Source: JALORV01 sp963775635
Lineage (GTDB): Bacteria; Pseudomonadota; Gammaproteobacteria; Burkholderiales; Burkholderiaceae_F
Direction: 5' to 3'
Assembly (NCBI GenBank): GCA_963775635.1
Contig: CAVZJO010000014.1
Span: 1-64,000, forward strand
DNA length: 64,000 bases
Every line of letters begins with the position of its first letter. Position 1 is the first letter of the stretch. The translations under genes were made by a program, and so were the position numbers. Of the stretch, positions 1 to 9,288 are shown piece after piece. The notes beneath the pieces were generated by a model, which had not been told where the DNA came from, did not search any database, and saw only the letters and a list, made by a program, of their open reading frames with translations.

Positions 1-91
1 TAAATGCGAGTCGAATTTGTTGTGTTGTTTGGAGCATTGATTCCACGTCGCGGGCATCGCAAAGGTCACTCAGTTCCGAGACTGGGAGTCG

Positions 92-1188
92 TTATCGTTG
101 CTTCAACTGCGTCACGATCACGTCCACGATCCGTTCGGCGGCCTTCCCGTCCCACCGTTCTGCGCCTCGCGTGGTCGAAGCCTTTGCCGCCATGAACGTC
201 TGTTGCGATTCCGATGATCGTATCCGGGTTGGTACCGGCGAGGACATTGGTCCCTTCGCTGATCGTGATCGGTCGCTCCGTGTTCTCTCGAAGCGTCACC
301 ACGGTACGCCGAGTGCGGTCGTCTCCTCTTGCCGGCCTCCGCTGTCCGTCAGAACGATCGCCGCGTCCTTCCAGAGGTTCAGGAATCCATGTACGGGAGT
401 GGTCCAGTCACTCGACATTCGGACCAAGCGATATCCCGAACTTCTCGAGGTTCGCGCGCGTTCGCGGGTGCAACGGAAACACTAGCGGAACATAACTTGA
501 GATCTCTCGCAACGCGATCGCTAGCCCCGAGAGCGTTTCGGCGTCGTCGACGTTTGAGGGTCGATGGAGCGTCACGACACCATATTTCCGGCGTGTGAGC
601 TTGTACCTCGAGAGACTGAACTTGCCCGCGTCTATCGTCTCGAGTTGGGCGCGCTGGTAGAGGAGGTTGTCGATCATCACATTCCCGACGAAATGGATGG
701 CGGTTTCGGGCTTACCTTCGCGGCGCAGGTTCTCCACTCCGCTTGGCTCCGTCACGAAGAGCCAGTCCGAAATGGCGTCGGTCACGATGCGATTGATCTC
801 CTCCGGCATTCCATGTCGCCGCTTCGAAGACCCGCCTCCACGTGAGCTACTGGAATCAATAGCTTCTTGGCTGCCAACGAACAGGCGACGGTCGACGTGA
901 CATCACCGACAACAACCACGGCATCCGGCGGCTCGCTGATGCACAATTTCTCGAATTCGACGAGGATCTTCGCCGTCTGTTCCGCGTGACTCCCGCCTCC
1001 AAGGCCCATGAACACGTCTGGAGCCGGAATGCCCAATTCATCGAAGAAGACGTCGTTCATATCCCGGTCGTAGTGCTGCCCGGTGTGGATTAGCTTGTGC
1101 TGAAGTCGCCCGTCGGCCTTCAGCGGCGCGGACGATCGGGGCAATCTTCATGAAGTTCGGCCGCGCTCCGGCGACCAGGTACGACCAT
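92..1188 (-). CDS. wecB: UDP-N-acetylglucosamine 2-epimerase (non-hydrolysing), frameshifted
   Basis: Interconverts UDP-GlcNAc and UDP-ManNAc in the cytoplasm, supplying ManNAc-type sugars for surface polysaccharide. Three minus-strand pieces read as one family member: an N-terminal GARPNFMKIAPIV, a middle piece with GQHYD, GLGGGSHAEQT and HVEAGLRSGDM, then VTLHRPSNVDD and PLHPRTRANLEKFGI, and a C-terminal part with ERPITISEGTN. The true end is read as WDGKAAERIVDVIV followed by TAA at 92-94. Joining the pieces needs at least four single-base shifts, near 1180, 1125, 800 and 175, with unknown sequence around 303-407. Start is taken at the ATG ending at 1188; a TTG five bases upstream behind an AAGGA-like site is an alternative. 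It is divergent from the methyltransferase gene at 1793. Identity is strong; the breaks look like sequence errors because no family motif is lost. Confidence 0.85.
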
Positions 1189-1792
1189 CTTCAACGGAAT
1201 TCCTTCTTGTGCGCGTGTGGCTTGAGACGCGACCTGCGATGGTACCGAATGATGCAATTCGGATCGGGTAAGACGATTGGAACGCGAATGTCGGGAGCGT
1301 CACCCGAGCGACGAATAGGGAAGAGATTGTGTGGTCGCGACGGACTTACAACTGCTGCCAATCAAGCGTCGCTGATGGTTGGGGCAATTGTTCGCAGGTC
1401 CGTCGCTCCCGCATTGGAGCCGAAGGACGGTCTTTGTGCGAATGGACCCGCACATCACCCCTCCTGAAGTCATTGAGGAGATCGCGATTGCCGCTTGCTT
1501 CAAGCCACTGTCGGCGCCAATCGGCAACCGCTGCCGGATCTGCCCCTTGCCAACCGCGGCGGCCGCAGGTCGGAAAGCCGCGCTTCTACGGAAAAGTCAC
1601 GCGCCAGCCAGCCCCTGGATAGCGTGAAGGGCGGACACGTGAGCGGTCAGTATCATTAGCATTTCCACTCAGAAGGTGACGATCCAAGCTTTCCCTTCGG
1701 ACACCCACATTCCATCCCCTTCGGGCGAAACACATGTCCGACCTCGGTGCTGCACGGCGTCACGCCTCGGAGTGTGGATCAAAGAGCAAGAA
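1189..1792. other. 604-bp stretch with no recognisable gene
   Basis: This lies between the divergent wecB and methyltransferase genes. On the minus strand one frame reads through about 1345-1590 (DWRRQWLEASGNRDLLNDF) to a TAA, and short open frames exist on the plus strand, but none matches a family I know. The surrounding sequence is rich in single-base shifts, so a broken gene could be hidden here. A divergent promoter region is also expected; I could not place a convincing -35/-10 pair. Confidence 0.4.
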
Positions 1793-2734
1793 ATGCGAAA
1801 AACAAACAGAAAGTGCTACGTCTGTGGTACGGCGGAGAACCCCATTGTCATCGTTGAGGCTCCAATCGAGAAACGGTTCGGGATGCCTGTGCTTCCTGCG
1901 ACGGCTTACGAATTGGCGCCTGCCGATCGTGCGGAACACTCTATGTGGATTGTGACGCAACGGACGAGTATCTCGCATCGCTGTACCGAAGCGAGACCAC
2001 AGCGTGGCAGAAGTCGTTCCAGGAACAAGCCGGTTCTGTTGGCGAACTGATCGGGTCGAGCCGGGTGCCCGAGTTTCGCGCGCACTGGCGTGAACTCACG
2101 AGGATCCGCGCGCCGAGGGTCGGGGACGAGCTGTTAGACTTGGGTTGCCAGACGGGCGAGTTCGGTTCGATCGCCCAGGCCGACGGCGTCACGCCACATG
2201 GAGTCGAACTCTCGGCCGACTACGCCCATCAGGCACTCGTGAAGTGGGGCGGAAGAAGCCGGATCAGTCCGAACCCCTGACCGCGGAGAGCTTTGCGGGG
2301 CGAGCGGTTTGCCTTCGTGACCGCCTTCGAGACGCTGGAGCACATGGCCGACCCGCGCGCATGCCTGAAGTTGTTGCGGAACCTTACGGCCCCGGACGGG
2401 GTTTTGCCCTTTCAGTGCCCTCGACGCACTACTTCTGGTGGAAGTTCAGGTGATTTCAGCACTGCGTCGTAACCCCGGACTTTTCAAGTCGTTCTGCGGG
2501 GCCGGGCTGCAACGTATTCGAAGCAGATCCTGCCGCATACGCACCTCTTCAATTTCTCTCCGCGCTCGATCCGCCTGTTGCTGGAACAAACCGGGTTCCG
2601 CGTCGAGTCGGTGAGGGCCGTGGGCTGGGTGGGTCGGTCATCGCTCCTCGAGTCGCTTTGTGATGGCTAATGACGTTTCCGGAGGGCGGTACGGCATCGC
2701 GCCCAGCTTGCTGGCCATCGGGCGTCCCGATTGA
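1793..2734 (+). CDS. Class I SAM-dependent methyltransferase with N-terminal Cys-rich segment, frameshifted
   Basis: Predicted to methylate a sugar or lipid-linked glycan intermediate. The N-terminus has CYVCG near residue 6, the start of a small zinc-ribbon-like segment seen in sugar methyltransferases. A motif I glycine-rich loop, LLDLGCQTGEFG, follows near residue 117, then FETLEHMADPRACLKLLRNL (motif II/III region) and SVPSTHYFWWKF, and a C-terminal HTHLFNFSPRSIRLLLEQTGFRVES typical of Methyltransf_11/12-like proteins. Several single-base shifts (around 1925, 2255, 2300, 2400, 2450 and 2520) are needed to join these. The end at 2734 (GRPD then TGA) is one option; a shifted frame would carry on to about 2804. 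The substrate cannot be told from sequence. Confidence 0.65.
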
Positions 2735-2813
2735 GCTTGAGTCCCGACAGAACCTGGACAAGGTGGGTCCGCCGCTCTCAGATTTGCCCGAGCGGGCTCG
2801 GTAGACTTACATA

Positions 2814-4187
2814 TCGCGGCGCCCGAGGGCGAACGATCTGCTGCGCACCGGGCATCCCGGCGATGGAACCGCGTCTGCGTGCCGCAGTTCGCCTGGCGCA
2901 GTGCTTAACGAGATGAAGACGGCTGGAGTTGCAGCTCGGCCTCGATGCCGTGGCATCCGTGCTGACGAGGTGGCCTGGGCGGGTTCCCGATCCTGCTGCT
3001 GCTCGCCTGCGCTGGCGCTACGGCAAAGAGGCATTCGATTTAGCCACCGCGGCGATGAATCTGTCGATGTACCTCACCCTGCTGATGATGGCCAGCTTTC
3101 CGCTTCTGCCGCCAGCGGTTGTCGCGGCTAGACGGTGCAGGGGCGCGCGGCTGAATCATCTCGTCCGGCGCAGTGACGGCGCAGCTGGTTCGCGACCATC
3201 TACAACTTGTTCGCGTGCTCGTCTGCGTCGGCGTCTTGCTGGCGGTCGCGATGCTGGCCGCCGCTGACGAAATATTTCCGGCGCTCGCAGCGAGCCATCG
3301 AGACGACCTGAGGATTTGGCTCGGCATGTTCGCGGTCTACGCGCTCTCGCAGGTTCCGTTGGCGCTATGGATGGGTGTCGCGCAGGCGCTGGGGGGTTCC
3401 GGCAAGTATTCTTCGTTACCGCCGTCCGAGGGCTGTCGCATTGGCTCGGTCCCGTCCTGGACTGGTTGGGCGCCACGGCGGGGGTCACGATCGCGATTGC
3501 GTTGGCCACGGTCATCGGGTCCCAAGTCGCGGTCCGTAGGTGTTCGCCCGTCGCGAGATGAGGCACCGCGTGGCGGGCTCCTGCATGGGGCGGCAGCGCC
3601 CGCCGTGTGCTGTTGCCGAACCTCTCGGCATTTCTTCTGGGATTGCTCAGTGCCGGCGCAACGATATTGCCGGTCACGCTGATGGGTCGGTATTCGCCCG
3701 AGAATGTCGGGGCTTCGAATGTAATCGTCGGAAGATCGAACGCGTTGGCCGGCCTCGCAGCTGCCGCGTACTTCCCGCGCAGCCTTGCATTGGGCCCGAC
3801 CCTCGAGAGGCCCGATGGGCTGGCTGCTTACTGCTGGACATCGCGCGCCGTGTTGGAGTGTTGACCTTGCCGGTTGTGCTAGGACTCACTGGCTGGGTTC
3901 GCATGCGCCGTTGTCAGCGGCCGTTAGTCTGGACAACTGCACTGGTCTTCGCCGGAGCGGGCTTGCGACTTGGCGCGCTGGGCACGCAGCACGTCGCGCT
4001 GTACCAACAGCGGCCGCACCTGAACTTGATTTCGGCGACGGCGGAAGCCGTAACGGCGCTCGCGGCGCTACTGCTACTGCTGCCGCGCCTGGGCCTACCA
4101 GCCTTGGGGTGGGCGCTGCTGGCGGGGGGGGCGCTGAGGGTCGGGATCGCGTTTGGACTCGAGCGGCATTGGCTGGCTAAATGGTGA
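2814..4187 (+). CDS. Polysaccharide flippase-like membrane protein (Wzx/MurJ type), frameshifted
   Basis: Predicted inner-membrane exporter of undecaprenyl-linked repeat units. Hydrophobic pieces lie in different frames: AMNLSMYLTLLMMASFPLLP, LVRVLVCVGVLLAVAMLAA, LRIWLGMFAVYALSQVPLAL, PNLSAFLLGLLSAGATILPV followed by GRYSPENVGASNVI, and a C-terminal run LPALGWALLAGGALRVGIAF. The arrangement resembles MurJ/Wzx proteins, with an amphipathic GRYSPENVG-like loop after a long helix. At least five frame changes are needed and the start is not determined; I place it loosely. The stop TGA at 4185-4187 overlaps the ATG of the polymerase gene, so the two are probably translationally coupled. A second, intact flippase lies at 22978-24525. 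The family call is reasonable, but boundaries are weak. Confidence 0.55.
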
Positions 4188-5488
4188 CCTTTTTGAGGTC
4201 TGACTTGATGTCCCTTCGGCTGTCTTTCGGCAATTTGACGGCACTAGTGGTGTTTGCGCAGGCTGCGATCTATCTCTTTGTTGCACCTGTAGCCGTAACC
4301 GTGATGGACGGAACATGGGACGACTACGTCTGGATCATGATCCAGTTCTTCATCTTTTTCTGCGTACCGCTCGCAACGATTCTCGCGCTAATGGTGCGCC
4401 AAAAGCCACTCCCAATTTCGAAAGTGGAGGTCGACGATTGTCGGTTGGCTTTGTTGGCTTTGTTCTCGATTGGATTCGAGCTCGCGTATTGGCACACCAT
4501 ATTCTCGGTCGATCTGATCACACGAAGAATCGGGACGGAGGTTATCGCTGAAGCCTTCGCTGCTCTGTCGTTTCCTCAGCTACTAATCATCAGATTGCAC
4601 GACACAGTTGTGATTGCAATGCCCGCGTTGCTCCTTTTAGTGTGTTTGCGTGCGGTCAGAAACTCGCAGCGCATCGCCGGATGGTGTTTGTTTGCTTTAG
4701 CCATCGCTTCGTTCGCGGCTCATACGCTCCTCAACAGCAGATTGCAGTTTGTTTTGGGTTTGCTACTTCTTGCGGCGGTCCTTTTTCAGATAGTCAAAGT
4801 TGAGTTGAAGGCAACGGCAATAATTCGTGGGCTGCTAGCCTGCATTGCGGTGCTCTATGCGTTGACGGTGATCTCCAACCTGCGCAACGTTGTCGCAACT
4901 GACGGCGAGTTGACGTTTGCGGCCCTGGATCCAATATCGCTAAGTGACGATCCGGCCCTTCAGACTGCGTCCGCGCTCTTTGCGCGTGAGTGGATACATC
5001 GGCTTGATTGCGCTGACTTGGTGCAACGTATGAATGATTCTCTCGAGACCGAAGGCTTTGAGTGGGGGCGAGCTTGGTATTACCCGGTGTTCATGCTCTA
5101 TGGGGCGTTAAGCGACCCGGCGAAGTACGAGTATTTGAAGCGGGACGCGATGACAACCGCCAAGGCGTATCTCATCGAGCGACACACAGATCTCGACCTT
5201 CGGGACTACTACTCCTGCGCGCTGAGTGATGCCTACGCAAATTTCTGGGTATTCGGATATTTGATCGCAGCGATTTACTTCGGGGTTGCCGTCACACTAG
5301 TGCAGCGGGCCCTTTCCTCTCGCTCTCCCGTCGCGTTTATTGTTGGGATTCTTGCATTCGCCCACGTTTCCGCTTTTGAGCTAGAACTAATCACACATCT
5401 AGTTGGCTGGGTGCGCGTCATTCCTGTAGCCGCGGTCCTGCTCGCCATTAATCCTATATCGCGAATTCATAGAACCGCGCAACTTTAG
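4181..5488 (+). CDS. Polytopic membrane protein, candidate O-antigen/repeat-unit polymerase (Wzy-like)
   Basis: A 435-residue inner-membrane protein with about ten hydrophobic segments, for example near residues 15-35, 50-65, 85-100, 145-160 and 195-225, and again after residue 360. A large hydrophilic loop around residues 240-345 (SLETEGFEWGRAWYYPVFML) matches the periplasmic loop layout of Wzy polymerases. No catalytic motif is diagnostic, so the call rests on topology, length and position after the flippase. It is the only gene in the first 14 kb without a frameshift, and its base composition is visibly more AT-rich than its neighbours, which is common for acquired polymerases. The ATG at 4181 overlaps the upstream stop; ATG 4208 (MSLRLSF) is an alternative start. 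It could also be another type of polysaccharide membrane protein. Confidence 0.55.
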   Translation: MVTFLRSDLMSLRLSFGNLTALVVFAQAAIYLFVAPVAVTVMDGTWDDYVWIMIQFFIFFCVPLATILALMVRQKPLPISKVEVDDCRLALLALFSIGFELAYWHTIFSVDLITRRIGTEVIAEAFAALSFPQLLIIRLHDTVVIAMPALLLLVCLRAVRNSQRIAGWCLFALAIASFAAHTLLNSRLQFVLGLLLLAAVLFQIVKVELKATAIIRGLLACIAVLYALTVISNLRNVVATDGELTFAALDPISLSDDPALQTASALFAREWIHRLDCADLVQRMNDSLETEGFEWGRAWYYPVFMLYGALSDPAKYEYLKRDAMTTAKAYLIERHTDLDLRDYYSCALSDAYANFWVFGYLIAAIYFGVAVTLVQRALSSRSPVAFIVGILAFAHVSAFELELITHLVGWVRVIPVAAVLLAINPISRIHRTAQL

Positions 5489-5497
5489 CCTCAGCCT

Positions 5498-6553
5498 ATG
5501 AAACGAATCAGGAAGGTGGTCTTCTTCGTGCGGACCAGTGAGCCCGGCAATCTTGGTTTGATTGGTTTTTATCGTGACGATTTGCGCGTGCTGCGCGAAC
5601 TCGGTTTCGAAGTGGCGGTCGTCACACGCGTGCGCGACCTGCCGCAAGCACGAGGCGCGATCTCTTCTACGCGTGGTGGTTCGGCTTCGGCTTCTTCGCC
5701 GTGCTATGGGCGCGGCTTCTGTGGCGGCCGTCAATTCTGGTCGGCGCCGTGCACACCGGTGAAGGCGGCGGGAGCATCGATGACTCGCCTTGGCACAAAC
5801 GGCTGTTGATGAAGGCGGCGATGAGGCTTGCCACGCGCACGCTTTTTATCTCGCACACCGACTTCGCGCGGTTGGGTGGCGCGCGAGCCACGGCCCCATC
5901 GGTTGCCTACTGCGCGGTTGACCTGCAGACGCACCGGCCCGGCACCGTCCGGTGCGGAAGCTGGTGCTGTCGATCTCCCACCTGACACCGGAAAACGTTC
6001 AGCGCAAAATGGTGCTGGAGTCGATCGACGCCTTCGCGCGCTTCCATCGATCGCACTCCGACTACCATCTACGTAATCGCTGGAGTGCACGGCGCCGGGC
6101 TGGCCGCGGTTCGCGCGCGCATCGCCGCGCTCGGTCTGACTGATTCGGTCGAACTGCCTGGCCGCGTGTCGTTCGAGCGCAAGCTGGAACTGCTGCAGAC
6201 AGCGACTGCTTACCTTCAGCCGTCGCGCTGCGAGGGTTTCGGCCTGGCAATTCTCGAGGCTGCCGCCTGCGGCTGTCCGGTGGTAACCAACCGCGAGCCT
6301 TGCATCCGCGAAATCAACGGCGACGCCGTGCTCTACGGCAGACACCGAGGAGGAACTGGCGGCGCGGCTTGCGGCGCTGGCAGACGATCCGGCGCTGCGC
6401 GCAGAAATGCGTGAACGCGGTCTGGCCAACGCTAGGCGCTTTTCATACGAAGCGCGGCGCGAAACGCTGCGCGAAGTGCTGCGTTCTGTCGGTGCGCTCG
6501 AGGGTCCGGCACTGACGCCGAGTGCAGGCGATTCTCGCCCGGCGGTGAGCTAG
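5498..6553 (+). CDS. Glycosyltransferase family 4, frameshifted
   Basis: Predicted cytoplasmic GT-B enzyme adding a sugar to the lipid-linked repeat. The N-terminal Rossmann half starts with KVVFFVRTSEPGNLGLIGFY. The C-terminal half has GLTDSVELPGRVSFERKLEL and PSRCEGFGLAILEAAACGCP, the E(X7)E donor-binding region of the GT1/GT4 family, then PVVTNREPCIREI. Shifts are needed near 5645, 5930, 6055 and 6345. The frame ends at TAG 6551-6553 (RPAVS). It starts 9 bases after the polymerase stop and ends 3 bases before asnB, so it is in the same operon. Donor and acceptor sugars are unknown. Confidence 0.8.
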
Positions 6554-6556
6554 GCG

Positions 6557-8489
6557 ATGTGCGGCATCGCAGGCTTCTCGGGGTCGTTTGCGCCGGAGTT
6601 GCTGGCGCGAATGAACGCGGCGATCGCGCACCGAGGGCCAGACGGCGATGGACAGTTTTGTTGCCGGCCGAGGGAATTGGCTTGGCCCATCGGCGGCTGG
6701 CGATTATCGATTTGTCGCCCACAGGCGCGCAGCCGATGACCGACGAGGCCTCCGGCGTGACGCTGGTGTTCAACGGCGAGATTTACAACTACCGCGAGCT
6801 GCGCGCGGAGCTGAAGCGAAGCCGGCGTACGCTTCTCGCGGTCTCTCCGACACCGAGGTCATCCTGCAGCGCTACCTTGCGCGCGGCGCCGCAATGTTGG
6901 AGGACCTGAACGGGATCTTCGCGATCGCGCTGTGGGATCCGCGCGACCGCTCGCTGCTGTTGGCCCGCGACGGCGCCGGCGTCAAGCCCTGTACGTCGCG
7001 CAGACGGCCACAGGCGTGATGTTCGCGAGCGAGTTGAAGTCACTGCTGGCATATCCGGGCCTTGACCGTACACTGGACGTAGCAGCAGTCTGGTCGCACT
7101 TGACTTACTCTGTGGGCGCCCACGACCGCAGACGATGCTCAAGTCCGTGCGCAAACTGGAGCCTGGTCACGCGCTGCGGATCGAGGCGGGACGCATTACC
7201 CGCAAATGGTGTTTCTACGAGCTTCCCTATCCGGCGCCGCGCTTCCAAGGCTCGTGCCGACGAGGCGCGCGCGGCAACTGCGTGCGTCGCTGCAGACGGC
7301 GGTCACACGCCAAATGGTGGCCGACGTGGAGGTCGGCGCGTTCCTTTCCGGCGGCCTGGATTCGAGCGCGGTAGTGGCGTTTGCGCGCGGCCAGGCACGC
7401 AATGGGCGGCTGGCCTGCTTCACGATCGAGACCTCACACTCGGCTGCGGAGGAGGGCTTCGTCGACGACCTTCCGTATGCGCGCAAGGTGGCCGCGCAAC
7501 TTGGGCGTGGACCTGCACACGATCCGCGTCGGCCCGGAGATCGTCGACCGCTTCAAAAGATGATCTGGCATCTCGACGAGCCGCAGGCCGATCTGGCGCC
7601 GCTGAACGCGCTGCTGATCTGCGAACTGGCGCGCGCGCACGGGATCAAGGTGTTGCTGTCTGGTGCCGGAGGCGATGACATCTTCAGCGGCTACCGCCGC
7701 CACTACGCGCTGATGCAGGAGCGCTGGTGGGCTTGGCTGCCGGCACCAGCGCGACGCGCGATTGCCTCGGGCGCGCGGAGCCTCCCGGCGGGCGGTTCGC
7801 TGGCACGCCGTGTCCGCAAGGCACTGGGCGACGCCGGGCTCGATGGCGACGAGCGACTGATCAGCTATTTCAACTGGCTGCAGCCCGCCGAAGGCGCTGC
7901 GCCTCCTGTCGCGCTGCTGCCGCGGCCGAGGTCGCAGACTTCCATCCGGCGCAGCCGCTGCGGGCAAGCCTGGCGTCAATCGCCGCCGAGCGCGAGCCGC
8001 TCAACCGCATGCTGTTTCTGGAGGCCAAGCATTTTCTGTGCGACCACAACCTAAACTACACGGACAAGATGGGAATGGCCAGTCGGCGTCGAGGTGCGCG
8101 TGCCGTTTCTCGATCCGGATCTCGTGGCCTTCGCCGCCGGCCTGCCGCCGGCATTCAAGCAGCGCGGCCGAGAGGGTAAGTGGATTTTCAAGCGCGCCAT
8201 GGAGGGCGTCCTGCCGCACGATGTGATCTACCGGCCGAAGACCGGCTTCGGCGTTCCGCTACGACGCTGGCTGCGGCATGAACTCAAGCCGCTAGTCGAT
8301 GACGTACTGTCGCCGACCAGCCTGCAACGGCGCGGTCTGTTCGACCCGGAGGCGGTAGCAGCGTTGCGCGCGGCCGATGCCGCCGGCCGCGTCGACGCTG
8401 CTTACCCGATCCTGGCGCTGTGCTCGATCGAGGTCTGGTGCCGCCGATTCGTTGACGATGTCGTTCAGTTAACGCCGAGGTCCGCATGA
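6557..8489 (+). CDS. asnB: Asparagine synthase (glutamine-hydrolysing) family protein, frameshifted
   Basis: Class II amidotransferase that moves ammonia from glutamine to an acyl-adenylate. After Met1, which is removed, Cys2 of MCGIAGFSG is the nucleophile; AHRGPDGDG and FNGEIYNYRELR complete the glutaminase domain. The synthetase half has the PP-loop FLSGGLDSSAVVAF, LSGAGGDDIFSGY, and a C-terminal VRVPFLDPDLVAFAAGLPP plus KTGFGVPLRRWL. Length is as expected (about 640 residues). Shifts occur near 6660, 6820, 6990, 7120, 7250, 7520, 7920 and 8085. In surface-polysaccharide loci such proteins may amidate a uronic acid or another carboxyl group instead of making asparagine; that role here is inferred from context. 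The stop overlaps the next ATG (ATGA at 8486). Confidence 0.85.
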
Positions 8490-9281
8490 AAGCGGACAAA
8501 CAATCCGTCCACGATTTCTGGGATGCTGCCTCTTGCGGAGAGGCGATGTACCTGCAATCCAAGGACTATGCCGCACAGGCCAAGGAAACGCTACGAACTC
8601 GAGCCCTATATCGAGACGTTTGCCGACTTTGAAGCCGCACGCGGGCTCGACGTTCTGGAGATCGGCGTTGGTCTTGGTGCTGACCATCAGCGATATGCCG
8701 AGGCCGGGGCGCGGCTGACCGGTGTCGATCTCACTGAGCGCGCGGTAGCGCACACGCGTCAACGGCTGGCGGCCTTGAACTTGGATCGGAGCTGCGGACA
8801 GCGGACGCCGAGAATCTCCCTTTCGGGGATGCCAGCTTTGACAAGGTCTATTCGTGGGGTGTGTTGCACCATTCGCCCGAATACCCGAAAGCGATCGAGG
8901 AAGTCTGGCGGGTACTGCGCCGTGGAGGAACGCACGCATCATGATTTATCACAAGTACAGCATCGTGGGATACATGCTGTGGATGCGGTACGGGCTCTTG
9001 GCCGGACGCCCGGCCGCACGTTGGCGGACATCTATGCCAATTACTTCGAAAGCCCAGGCACTAAGGCATACTCGGTTGAAGAGGCTCGCGACCTATTCGC
9101 GCTTTTTTCTACGGTTGAGATCGGGACGGTGCTTACGCACGGTGACTTGTTGGTCTCCGCCGCAGGGCAGCGTCATCGCGGTTCGTCATTGACGATCGCC
9201 AGGGCACTGTGGCCGCGCTGGCTGATCCGCAGGCTGCTGCCGCGCCACGGGCTGTTCATGCTGATCAAGGCCACGAAGTAA
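8486..9281 (+). CDS. Class I SAM-dependent methyltransferase, frameshifted
   Basis: Starts at the ATG overlapping the asnB stop with MKADKQSVHDFWDAASCGEA, the usual opening of a Methyltransf_11 group found in polysaccharide loci. Motif I is VLEIGVGLGADHQRYAEAGA near residue 55, followed by LTGVDLTERAV; after a shift comes DKVYSWGVLHHSPEY. The C-terminal half carries MIYHKYSIVGYMLWMRYGLL and PRHGLFMLIKATK up to the stop. Breaks lie near 8555, 8795, 8940 and 9010. It sits between asnB and the bi-domain oxidoreductase, 7 bases from the latter. The substrate is unknown; a sugar O- or N-methylation is the natural guess. Confidence 0.75.
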
Positions 9282-9288
9282 CGGACGA

